Assembly: GCA_013001885.1 (NCBI GenBank) | Contig: JABDLD010000087.1 | Coordinates: 1-64,000 of the forward strand | Reading direction: 5' to 3' | Source: Lysobacterales bacterium | Lineage (GTDB): Bacteria; Pseudomonadota; Gammaproteobacteria; Xanthomonadales; SZUA-36 | Length of the DNA: 64,000 nucleotides | Shown: piece after piece, positions 1-7,740 of the stretch | Position numbering within the stretch: position 1 is the first letter of the stretch | How the letters are laid out: each line of letters opens with the position of its first letter | Notes under the pieces: generated by a model | The model's database searches: none | The model's input: only the letters and a program-made list of their open reading frames with translations | What the model was told of the DNA's origin: nothing | Translations under genes and position numbers: made by a program

Positions 1-1755
1 CTGGAAGCTGATGAAGGCGTTTTGAACATCAGCAGCACGGACCGCATTTCCCATGTCGCCCAGGAAAGCCCCTCAGGCACCCGGTCGGCGGTCGACTTTG
101 TCGTTGACGGTGATCACGAGTTACGAAAGGTTCAGACGGCGATTGAGCTAGCTGAGCAGAAAGGTCGCTCCGGCAGGCTGCACACACTTTATGAGCAACT
201 GGAACAACTGGATGGCTTTACGGCGGCATCCCGCGCGGCGCGCTTGTTGCACGGGCTGGGTTTCCCTGCAAGCAGTCACGACAGAGCCGTGCAGGAGTTT
301 TCAGGCGGCTGGCGCATGCGCCTGAACCTTGCCCGGGCATTGATGTGCCCATCCGAGATTTTGTTGCTGGATGAACCCACCAACCACCTGGACCTGCCCG
401 CCATTTTATGGCTCGAGCGCTGGCTTAACAAATACGCAGGCATTCTGATGGTCGCCTCGCACGACCGCGACTTTCTGGATGCTGTCTGTAATCACATTGC
501 GCACATTGAACACCAGCAAATTCGCCTGCACACGGGAAACTACTCGCAATTCGAGCAGCTGCGAAGCGAGCAACTGGCGCAGCAGCAGTCAATGTACAAA
601 AGACAGCAAAAAGAAATTGGACATTTGCAAAGTTACGTCGACCGCTTCCGTTACAAGGCCTCGAAGGCCAAACAGGCGCAGAGCCGCTTAAAAATGCTGG
701 AACGCATGACTGTGATCGCGCCCGCCCACGTCGACTCCCCGTTCCGGTTTCGATTCATGGAGCCGGAAAAGCAGCCGCAACACCTGGTGAAACTGGAGCA
801 GGCGGTGGCCGGCTATTCCAGTCCGGTTCTGCAAGACCTGGAGCTTCTTATCTCGGCGGGCGACCGTATCGGGTTGCTTGGCGTCAACGGTGCCGGCAAG
901 TCAACGCTGGTCAAAGCGCTTTGTGACGGAAGCACACTTCTCGCCGGAGAGCGTGTGGTCAGCAAAGACACCCGGATGGGCTACTTCGCCCAGCACCAAT
1001 TGGACCTGCTGCGTCCCGATGAGAGTCCGTTTGACCATCTCAGGCGGGTAGCGCCCGATGACCGGGAGTCGGAGCTGAGAAAATTTCTGGGTAGGTTTGG
1101 CTTCGGCGGCGAGCGAATATTCGAACCGGTCGCACCATTTTCCGGAGGTGAAAAAGCCCGGCTGGTTCTCGCTTTGATGATTCGTCAGCGACCGAACCTA
1201 CTGTTACTCGACGAACCGACCAATCACCTGGATATCGAGATGCGCCAGGCGCTCAGCCGCGCGCTGGTCGATTACAGCGGGGCACTGGTCGTGATATCAC
1301 ACGACCGGCACCTGCTGCGCAGTGTATGCGATCAACTCCTGATCGTGCACGACGGCAGCGCGGAGTTTTTTGATCGCAGCCTGGAAGATTACCCGGCCTG
1401 GCTGCGCGAACAGCAAGATGAAGGAGAACCGGAGCCGGACGGTACCGACCGAAACAGTGAAGACTCGCCCAGCCGCAAACAACGCCGCCAGATTGAGGCC
1501 CGGCAACGCCAGTTGCTGAAGCCTTTAACGGACCGCGTGCGAGCCATCGAAAAAAACCTGGATTCTCATCGGAGTGAATTGCAGGAACTGGAGACCGCCC
1601 TCCTGAATGCCTCACTTTATTCAGACGAGTCGAAAAAAAATGAACTGAGCAGCATTATCCGTCGCCAGGCTGACCTGAAATCGGCTGTCGATTCACTCGA
1701 GTGGGAGTGGCTGGAAGCCAGCGAAGCGCTGGAGGAAGCACGCTCCCGGGCCTGA
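1..1755 (+). CDS. yheS: ABC-F ATPase YheS (5' end cut by window)
   Basis: This is a soluble ABC-F ATPase with two nucleotide-binding domains and no membrane segments; the family acts on ribosomes. The reading frame is open from base 1, so the true start lies outside the window. About 50 N-terminal residues, including the first Walker A, should be missing compared with E. coli YheS (about 637 residues). Visible motifs are the first signature FSGGWRMRLNLARAL and Walker B LLLDEPTNHLDL, the charged inter-domain linker, the second Walker A GVNGAGKST, signature FSGGEKARLVLAL and Walker B LLLDEPTNHLDI. A charged, coiled-coil C-terminal tail follows. A TTG at 22 is an internal leucine codon, not the start. 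The stop directly abuts the stop of the converging gene downstream. Confidence 0.93.
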   Translation: MEADEGVLNISSTDRISHVAQESPSGTRSAVDFVVDGDHELRKVQTAIELAEQKGRSGRLHTLYEQLEQLDGFTAASRAARLLHGLGFPASSHDRAVQEFSGGWRMRLNLARALMCPSEILLLDEPTNHLDLPAILWLERWLNKYAGILMVASHDRDFLDAVCNHIAHIEHQQIRLHTGNYSQFEQLRSEQLAQQQSMYKRQQKEIGHLQSYVDRFRYKASKAKQAQSRLKMLERMTVIAPAHVDSPFRFRFMEPEKQPQHLVKLEQAVAGYSSPVLQDLELLISAGDRIGLLGVNGAGKSTLVKALCDGSTLLAGERVVSKDTRMGYFAQHQLDLLRPDESPFDHLRRVAPDDRESELRKFLGRFGFGGERIFEPVAPFSGGEKARLVLALMIRQRPNLLLLDEPTNHLDIEMRQALSRALVDYSGALVVISHDRHLLRSVCDQLLIVHDGSAEFFDRSLEDYPAWLREQQDEGEPEPDGTDRNSEDSPSRKQRRQIEARQRQLLKPLTDRVRAIEKNLDSHRSELQELETALLNASLYSDESKKNELSSIIRRQADLKSAVDSLEWEWLEASEALEEARSRA

Positions 1756-2604
1756 TCACTCCAGCGGTTTGCGAAAACGCAAAGTCATGCGGTCACTTTC
1801 GCCGATCGCGCGGTACTTTTCCCGGCAGGCTTCAATCTCATCTCCGCCTGAAATTTCGTCGCACATGGCAAGCCCCGGTGGCAGGCTCCAGACACCCTGG
1901 CCGTAGTCTTTACTGTCGGCTGGATTCGCATTTACGTCGGAACGGGCCTCGAGGTAGAGACCTGCTTTTCGGGCCAGGTCTATGACCGCCTGCTCAGAGA
2001 CATAACCGGTGCCCGAACTGATTTTTGGATCCGCACCCTGCTCTGCACGGTGCTGAACCAGCCCCAGAATTCCACCGGGTTTTAATACCCGGGTAAACTC
2101 GGAAAAAATCATGTCTGCCAAACCATCGGAGATCCAGCCATGGGTGTTGCGAAACGTCAGGATCAAGTCAACAGATTCGGCGTCACCCAGCGACGCAGAC
2201 CCCGGAGGAGAAAATGGCGCGATGGCCACCTGATCATATATTTCCGGCCGTGCTGCAAACTTGTCCAGCAAAGCTTTTTGCAGACGGTAGCGGTACTGCG
2301 GCTGGTCGGGAACATCAACATCGTAAGCTGCCACGACCAGCTGGCCATGATGCCTGATAACCGGCGCCAGAATCTCTGTATACCAGCCGGCACCCGGCCA
2401 GATTTCCATAACGGTCATGCCGTCCTCGAGCCCCAGAAATGTCAACGTGCCGACAGGATGGCGGTAGCGATTCCTGTCGCTGTTTTCCTGCGAGCGATGT
2501 TCTCCGAACATGGCGCTTTCGACACGCGCTTCAACGGGCAGACCATTGGCCCACGCGGGGATCGCAAGAATGGTCCCCAGAACGATTAAGAATGCTTTTT
2601 TCAT
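1756..2604 (-). CDS. Exported class I SAM-dependent methyltransferase-like protein
   Basis: The protein has 282 residues and begins with a clear Sec signal peptide (MKKAFLIVLGTILAIPAWA). A Rossmann-type methyltransferase fold follows: motif I is VMEIWPGAGWYTEIL, a later segment is VDLILTFRNTHGW, and the post-core segment is RVLKPGGILGLVQHR. Motif I has the acidic and glycine positions expected for S-adenosylmethionine binding. The signal peptide would place it in the periplasm, where a SAM supply is not established, so it may bind something else or be inactive. The substrate is unknown. It is the last of a run of minus-strand genes, 26 bases after the membrane protein gene. I am sure of the fold and signal peptide, not of activity. 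Confidence 0.8.
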   Translation of the reverse strand: MKKAFLIVLGTILAIPAWANGLPVEARVESAMFGEHRSQENSDRNRYRHPVGTLTFLGLEDGMTVMEIWPGAGWYTEILAPVIRHHGQLVVAAYDVDVPDQPQYRYRLQKALLDKFAARPEIYDQVAIAPFSPPGSASLGDAESVDLILTFRNTHGWISDGLADMIFSEFTRVLKPGGILGLVQHRAEQGADPKISSGTGYVSEQAVIDLARKAGLYLEARSDVNANPADSKDYGQGVWSLPPGLAMCDEISGGDEIEACREKYRAIGESDRMTLRFRKPLE

Positions 2605-2630
2605 GGTGTGACTCCCGTCTCTCTGTTTGC

Positions 2631-3476
2631 CTATCCCGTAACCGGCGCTTTGAATCCTTTTCTGACCGCCATGCCTGTGCAGATACCGGCGATGACCGCA
2701 ACGATGATCACCACGCTGTCCGGCCGGATGATCCCCTGCAATGCTGCGAACAGCCCCACCAGCATGCCTCCCCTGACCCGCGCGGGGTCCAGTGCTTTGC
2801 CGTAAGCGTCACCGGTTGCCCGCACCGTTTTAAGCAGCGCTGTGTTCAGCGCAAAAATCAGCAGAAACAGCACAGACAGCCATTTGAAAAGGGTGTCCGG
2901 GGCCGCCAGGCTCTTTAACCCGATGTCGTGATCCACCACGTAGACTATGGTCGCGGCCACACAGATCAGGCCAAAAACCCACTGTTGCCTCGAGGGCTCC
3001 CGCAGACTGCCGTCCAGAATAAAAGCGAGGGCAGCCACCAATCCAAAAAACGCACTATCGGTGGCATACATTACCAGCAACACCAGCAACAACGTGAGGA
3101 CGGAATCAGTCGTTCGGGACTCCAGGCCGCTGCTGCGGTTCACAGCCCGCACCAACGCGATGGTGGTGAACACAATCAGTATGCCCGGCGAGTCAGTTGC
3201 CAGTGCAGCCAGCAGGCCAAACGCCAAACTGATAAATGCGGCAAACGGATCGTCGGGGTAAAGCTCCCTGGCGAGGGCCCAGGACCCGTAGGCAATCAGC
3301 AGAAAAAGAACTCCCTGCTGCAAAATCTGAAGGGCCGGTTGCGCCGCCAGCCAGGACGCAACTGCCCCGAGCAATGCAGCCGAAGGCAACAGTACCAACA
3401 TGGCCCGGGTGGTGGCGGACTTCGGCTCAAACGGGCGTGCGATCGATGTGTATCTGTAGATTCGGTGGTAAGCCAA
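2631..3476 (-). CDS. Polytopic membrane protein of unknown function
   Basis: I do not recognise this 281-residue protein. It shows about seven to nine hydrophobic segments, starting near residue 25 (MLVLLPSAALLGAVASWLAA) and ending near residue 270, joined by short loops. No catalytic or binding motif is obvious. The start chosen is TTG at 3476, because a GGGAGG ribosome site lies 4 bases upstream and no better ATG precedes the first membrane segment. An ATG at residue 26 would remove the cytoplasmic N-terminus. It lies 51 bases downstream of the RND pump gene on the same strand and may be cotranscribed with it; no terminator is visible between them. Confidence 0.65.
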   Translation of the reverse strand: MAYHRIYRYTSIARPFEPKSATTRAMLVLLPSAALLGAVASWLAAQPALQILQQGVLFLLIAYGSWALARELYPDDPFAAFISLAFGLLAALATDSPGILIVFTTIALVRAVNRSSGLESRTTDSVLTLLLVLLVMYATDSAFFGLVAALAFILDGSLREPSRQQWVFGLICVAATIVYVVDHDIGLKSLAAPDTLFKWLSVLFLLIFALNTALLKTVRATGDAYGKALDPARVRGGMLVGLFAALQGIIRPDSVVIIVAVIAGICTGMAVRKGFKAPVTG

Positions 3477-3527
3477 AGCGCCTCCCGTGCCACTCGAGAA
3501 ATCGTCCGTTCATCATAACAAAATCGC

Positions 3528-6500
3528 TCAGGCCGAAGGTGCGGATTTGCTCTCCGACTTGTCTGCCTGCTGCATCTGTTCGATTATTCGGGAAACCCGC
3601 TGCGGCGACGAAGTGGTCTTGGCAAACAACGCGTATAACGCCGGGACGATGAACAGGGTCAGCAACGCTGAAATGGTGACGCCGAATACGATGACGATAC
3701 CGATTGGCTGCCTGGATTCCCAGCCGGCGCCGCTGCCCAGAAGCAGCGGCAGCGCACCAAACGTAGTCGCTGCGCTGGTCATCAGGATAGGCCTGAATCG
3801 AACCGTTGCAGCCTCCAGTACGGCCTCACTGATATCCATTCCACGGTCGCGCAACTGGTTCGCAAATTCGACAATCAGCACGCCGTTTTTTGCGGACAGG
3901 CCAATCAGCAGGATCGCGCCAATCTGGCTGAATACGTTGACTGTCGATCCGTAGGCGTGCAGCCCGGCCAACGCACCGGTCATTGCCAAAGGTACGGTAA
4001 CCAGGATGATCATCGGATTGATGAAGCTTTCGAATTGCGCAGCCAGCACCAGGAATACGACCAGCAGGGCCATGGCAAAAGTAAGGTAAAGTGAGCCGCC
4101 TGATTCAAGATAGCCTTTGCTCTCCCCGTCCCAGCTGATCCGCGCCGACTTGGGCAGTGTTTCACGGGCTTTTTCGGTCAGGGCTTCGATCCCCTGCCCG
4201 AGGCTGACACCCTCGGCCAGGCCGGCTTCAATCGTGATCGACCGCATGCGGTCGTGACGGTTAAGCTGCGCGGGACCAGCCGTCTCGGTAATCTTGACCA
4301 GGTTGCTCAGGGGAATCAGGTCACCGGTCAAAGAGGACCGCACATAGAGGTTGGTCAGGTCGTCGGGGCTGGCCCGGTCGGCTTCCTTGCCCATCAGGAT
4401 CACGTTGTATTCCCGCCCGCGGTCGATGTAGGTGGTCACTTTCCGCGAGCCCAGCATCGTCTCCAGCGTGCGCCCCACGGAAACCAGGGACACACCCAGC
4501 GCCGATGCGCGATCACGATCGACGGATATGTTCATCTGCGGTTTTCTTTCCTGGTAATTGCTGTCCGCATTGACCAGTTCCGGCATCTCCTCGATGGCGG
4601 CCAAAAGCTGATCGCGCCAGTCGCGCAACTGTTCATAATCCGGCCCCCCCAGCACCATCTCCACCGGCCTTCCATCCGATCGCAGCCCCAGGCTGCTGGG
4701 GCTGGAAACAAATGAGCGGACTCCGGGCAGTTCCTGCAGACGCGTTCTGAGCCGGCCGGCAATGTCCTTGTCCGTCTCTTCGCGCAAGTCCCAGTTTTCC
4801 AGCAGCACAATCGAACGTGCGGAATTGACCTCGGCCCCGCCCCAGCTACCCGGCAACCGCGTCAGGTACCGGCGTACGGATTCAGAATCACCAATCTCAT
4901 CGTCGAGGATGGCTTCCATCTGGCGGGCATAACGATCCATGTACTCGAGGCTTGCTCCTTCCGGCGCACGAAGCAAAATGAAGAAGGCCCCGCGGTCCTC
5001 CTTGGGCGCATACTCGGGAGGCAAAGTTTTCATCATCCATGCAGCCAGCAGGCTCAGAACCAGCAACGCAGCCACCGCTAACCAGGGAACATTAACTATT
5101 TTTTTCAACGCGTTACGATATACTTCTGAAAATCTTCGAAACAAGCTATCAACCCATCGCGTCAGCCCGGACCCCAGACTGCGGCGACGCAGCATTTTTG
5201 AACACAGCATCGGAGTCAGAGTGAGCGCCACCAAGCTGGAAAAAAGGACTGCAGCCGCCAGCGTGATGCCGAACTCGCGGAACAGACGGCCGATATCACC
5301 GCCGATAAAAGACAGCGGGACAAAAACGGCGACCAATACCAGCGTCGTGGCAATCACCGCGAAGCCGATCTCATGCGAACCTTCCAGCGCCGCAAGTAAC
5401 GGCCGCTGACCATCTTCGATCCGGCGATAGATGTTTTCCAGTACTACGATGGCGTCATCCACCACCAGTCCGATCGCCAGCACCAGCCCCAATAAAGTCA
5501 GGATATTGATGGTGTAACCCAAAGCCGCCATGACCATGAACGTGGCAATAACCGATACGGGAACGACCAGCGCCGGTATCAGCGTGACCGTGAAAGACCC
5601 CAGGAAAAGGTAGATCACGATCAGTACGAGCGTGATGGCAAAAAACAGCGCTTTGTAGACTTCCCGCATGGAAGCCTCGATGAATTCCGCGCGGTCGTAA
5701 TTGACCGCCAACGACATGCCCTCGGGAAGTTCGCCGTCAATACCGGCCATTTCCTTCTGTACTTCACGTGAGACCACCACGCTATTGGCCTTGGACAACT
5801 GCTCGATCGCCAGTGAGACCGCTTCAACCCCGTTCGCACGGGCGATACTGCGTTCGTTTTCTGCCCCTATCCTCACTTCGGCAACCTCTCCGAGCTTGAC
5901 CGACTGGCCATCCGGCCCCCGTCCGATCACCAGATTCCTGAAGTCATCCGCGGTGGTAAAGCCGGTGGCGGTGCGCAGCGTAAACTCCCGGGACCGGGAC
6001 TCCAGCCGCCCGGCGGGCAACTCCACGTTCTCTGCGCGCAGGTTGCTCTCTATATCCGCAACGGTCAGGCCGCGGGCCGCCAGCGCTTCGCGCGAGAGCC
6101 AGATTCTCATCGCGTAGCGTCGGGCGCCGGATATCTGCACACGGGCAACGCCGGATACGGTTGAAAAACGGTCGATCAGGTAGCGGTCCGCGTAATCCGT
6201 CAATTCCAGCCCTGAATGCCTGTCGGACAGCAGGTTGAGGTACATGACGGCCTGGCGGTTGGCGTCGACCTTGGCAATCTCTGGCGGATCAGCCTCTTCG
6301 GGCAACTGGTCGACCACGCGCGAAACCCGGTCCCTGATGTCATTCGCGGCGGAATCGATATCCCGGTTCAGATTAAATTCAACTCTGATGTCAGAACGCT
6401 CATCGCGGCTGGTCGAAGTCAGCTTATCAATCCCCTCAATACCGGAAATGGCATCTTCTACGACTTGAGTCACCTTGGTTTCGACGACTTCGGCCGAAGC

Positions 6501-6659
6501 GCCGCGGTAGCTGATTTCGATAGAAACGACCGGCAGGTCAATGTCCGGGTACTGGCGCACCGGCAGGCTGCCGAGTGAAGCCAGGCCGAGGATCACCAGC
6601 ATCGCTGAAATGACGGTCGCAAATACCGGCCTGCGAACGGACTGGTCGGAAATAATCAT
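3528..6659 (-). CDS. RND multidrug efflux transporter (AcrB/MexB-type inner-membrane pump)
   Basis: At 1043 residues this has the normal length for a hydrophobe/amphiphile RND pump. It starts MIISDQSVRRPVFATVIS, has twelve predicted membrane helices in two sets of six and two large periplasmic loops. The proton-relay aspartate pair sits in GLVVDDAIVVLENIYRR in helix 4. It should work as a proton-driven trimer with the adaptor encoded immediately upstream. The two genes overlap by 4 bases (ATGA), which implies coupled translation. No outer-membrane TolC-like gene is in the window, so a shared OMF is likely. Substrates cannot be read from sequence; the N-terminus resembles MdtB/MdtC/MexF-type pumps more than AcrB itself. 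Confidence 0.95.
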   Translation of the reverse strand: MIISDQSVRRPVFATVISAMLVILGLASLGSLPVRQYPDIDLPVVSIEISYRGASAEVVETKVTQVVEDAISGIEGIDKLTSTSRDERSDIRVEFNLNRDIDSAANDIRDRVSRVVDQLPEEADPPEIAKVDANRQAVMYLNLLSDRHSGLELTDYADRYLIDRFSTVSGVARVQISGARRYAMRIWLSREALAARGLTVADIESNLRAENVELPAGRLESRSREFTLRTATGFTTADDFRNLVIGRGPDGQSVKLGEVAEVRIGAENERSIARANGVEAVSLAIEQLSKANSVVVSREVQKEMAGIDGELPEGMSLAVNYDRAEFIEASMREVYKALFFAITLVLIVIYLFLGSFTVTLIPALVVPVSVIATFMVMAALGYTINILTLLGLVLAIGLVVDDAIVVLENIYRRIEDGQRPLLAALEGSHEIGFAVIATTLVLVAVFVPLSFIGGDIGRLFREFGITLAAAVLFSSLVALTLTPMLCSKMLRRRSLGSGLTRWVDSLFRRFSEVYRNALKKIVNVPWLAVAALLVLSLLAAWMMKTLPPEYAPKEDRGAFFILLRAPEGASLEYMDRYARQMEAILDDEIGDSESVRRYLTRLPGSWGGAEVNSARSIVLLENWDLREETDKDIAGRLRTRLQELPGVRSFVSSPSSLGLRSDGRPVEMVLGGPDYEQLRDWRDQLLAAIEEMPELVNADSNYQERKPQMNISVDRDRASALGVSLVSVGRTLETMLGSRKVTTYIDRGREYNVILMGKEADRASPDDLTNLYVRSSLTGDLIPLSNLVKITETAGPAQLNRHDRMRSITIEAGLAEGVSLGQGIEALTEKARETLPKSARISWDGESKGYLESGGSLYLTFAMALLVVFLVLAAQFESFINPMIILVTVPLAMTGALAGLHAYGSTVNVFSQIGAILLIGLSAKNGVLIVEFANQLRDRGMDISEAVLEAATVRFRPILMTSAATTFGALPLLLGSGAGWESRQPIGIVIVFGVTISALLTLFIVPALYALFAKTTSSPQRVSRIIEQMQQADKSESKSAPSA

Positions 6660-7672
6660 CTTTGTTCGATAATGCTGACGGGCTGGCCCGGTCGCGCCTT
6701 TTGGGTACCTTCAGTGATTACCCGTTCTCCCGGATTGAGCCCCTCCAGAACCTCCACCTGGCCCGGCCGGCGCCTGCCCGTGATGACCTCGCGCCGCTCC
6801 ACCACCCCTTCGTCGTCCACCGTGAACACAAACTGCTTACTGCGTTCGGGAATCAGCGCTTCCTCCGGAATCAGCAAAGAGACAACATCCTCTTTCAACA
6901 GTGAAACAGTCAGGAACATACCCGGCCGCAGGCGGGCATGGTCGTTGGGTAACAGGGCCCTAACGGTGACGGTACGGCTGACCGGATCGACCCTCGTGTT
7001 GATGGAAACCACCTGTCCGGTGAACTCATGATCAGGCCAGGCAGCGCTGCGGGCGGTCACCGCCAGGCCCCGTTCCAGGCGAGCCAGAAACACTTCCGGC
7101 ACGTCGAAATCCAGTTTGATCCGCGAGGTATCATCCAGCGTCGTGATGACGGTTGACGGGCTGACGATAGCCCCCATGCTCACGCGTCTCAGCCCAAGCT
7201 GGCCGTCGAAGGGCGCCCGGATCACGGTGTGGGCCAGCCGTGATTCGGCCGCCCGGACGGCGGCCTGGTCCGCGTCCCGGCGGGCCTCCAGCTGTTCCAG
7301 CTGTGACGCCGAAACCACATTGGTCCTGAACAGCTCCGCTGACCTTCGATACTGGCTTTGCGAATCGACCAGCGCCGCCCTGGCAGCAGCCAGGTCAGCC
7401 AGGGGTTCGGAATTTTCCAGTTTGAGCAAGACGTCCCCTTGCGCTACCGTCTGGCCCTCTTCGAACAGGATGGCGGTGACGGCTGCGGTAATTTCCGGCC
7501 GGATATCCACCGCTTCGTTGGCACGCGCATTACCCAGGGCCTCCGCAGACAGCGGAAACGGCTGCACGGTTGCCTCGGCCACAATGACCCCCGGCGCTCC
7601 AGGTTGCGCCCAGGCAGTGGTTGCCTGGCTCAACGCGAAAAAAAACGCGGCAATTACAGTTTTTGCATTCAT
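6656..7672 (-). CDS. Efflux RND transporter periplasmic adaptor subunit (membrane fusion protein)
   Basis: This 338-residue adaptor joins the RND pump to an outer-membrane channel. A Sec signal (MNAKTVIAAFFFALSQATTAWA) is followed by a beta-barrel/lipoyl half-motif, a short coiled-coil hairpin (about residues 90-130, DLAAARAALVDSQSQYRRSA), the second lipoyl half (VIRAPFDGQLGLRRVSMGA) and a C-terminal membrane-proximal domain ending GQPVSIIEQR. The frame is open to 7753, but that extension runs through a terminator hairpin and lacks signal-peptide character. The ATG at 7672 gives a proper signal peptide. No lipobox cysteine is seen, so it should be a soluble periplasmic form. It overlaps the pump gene by 4 bases. 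Confidence 0.93.
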   Translation of the reverse strand: MNAKTVIAAFFFALSQATTAWAQPGAPGVIVAEATVQPFPLSAEALGNARANEAVDIRPEITAAVTAILFEEGQTVAQGDVLLKLENSEPLADLAAARAALVDSQSQYRRSAELFRTNVVSASQLEQLEARRDADQAAVRAAESRLAHTVIRAPFDGQLGLRRVSMGAIVSPSTVITTLDDTSRIKLDFDVPEVFLARLERGLAVTARSAAWPDHEFTGQVVSINTRVDPVSRTVTVRALLPNDHARLRPGMFLTVSLLKEDVVSLLIPEEALIPERSKQFVFTVDDEGVVERREVITGRRRPGQVEVLEGLNPGERVITEGTQKARPGQPVSIIEQR

Positions 7673-7690
7673 GTGGGCAATCATACGCCT

Positions 7691-7722
7691 AAAAAAAAGG
7701 GCCGGTACAGCCGGCCCTTTTT
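7691..7722 (-). terminator. Rho-independent terminator after the TonB receptor gene
   Basis: A perfect 7-bp GC stem (GGGCCGG/CCGGCCC, loop of 5) is extended by A-T pairs and followed, reading the minus strand, by a run of eight T. It lies 18 bases past the receptor stop codon and ends only 18 bases before the adaptor start codon. It is T-rich on both strands. Confidence 0.85.
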
Positions 7723-7740
7723 CCTGTAAACAAGGCGATT

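Noticed and set aside
3528-7672. Complete tripartite efflux operon
   Set aside because: Pump and adaptor are present but no outer-membrane factor gene is adjacent.
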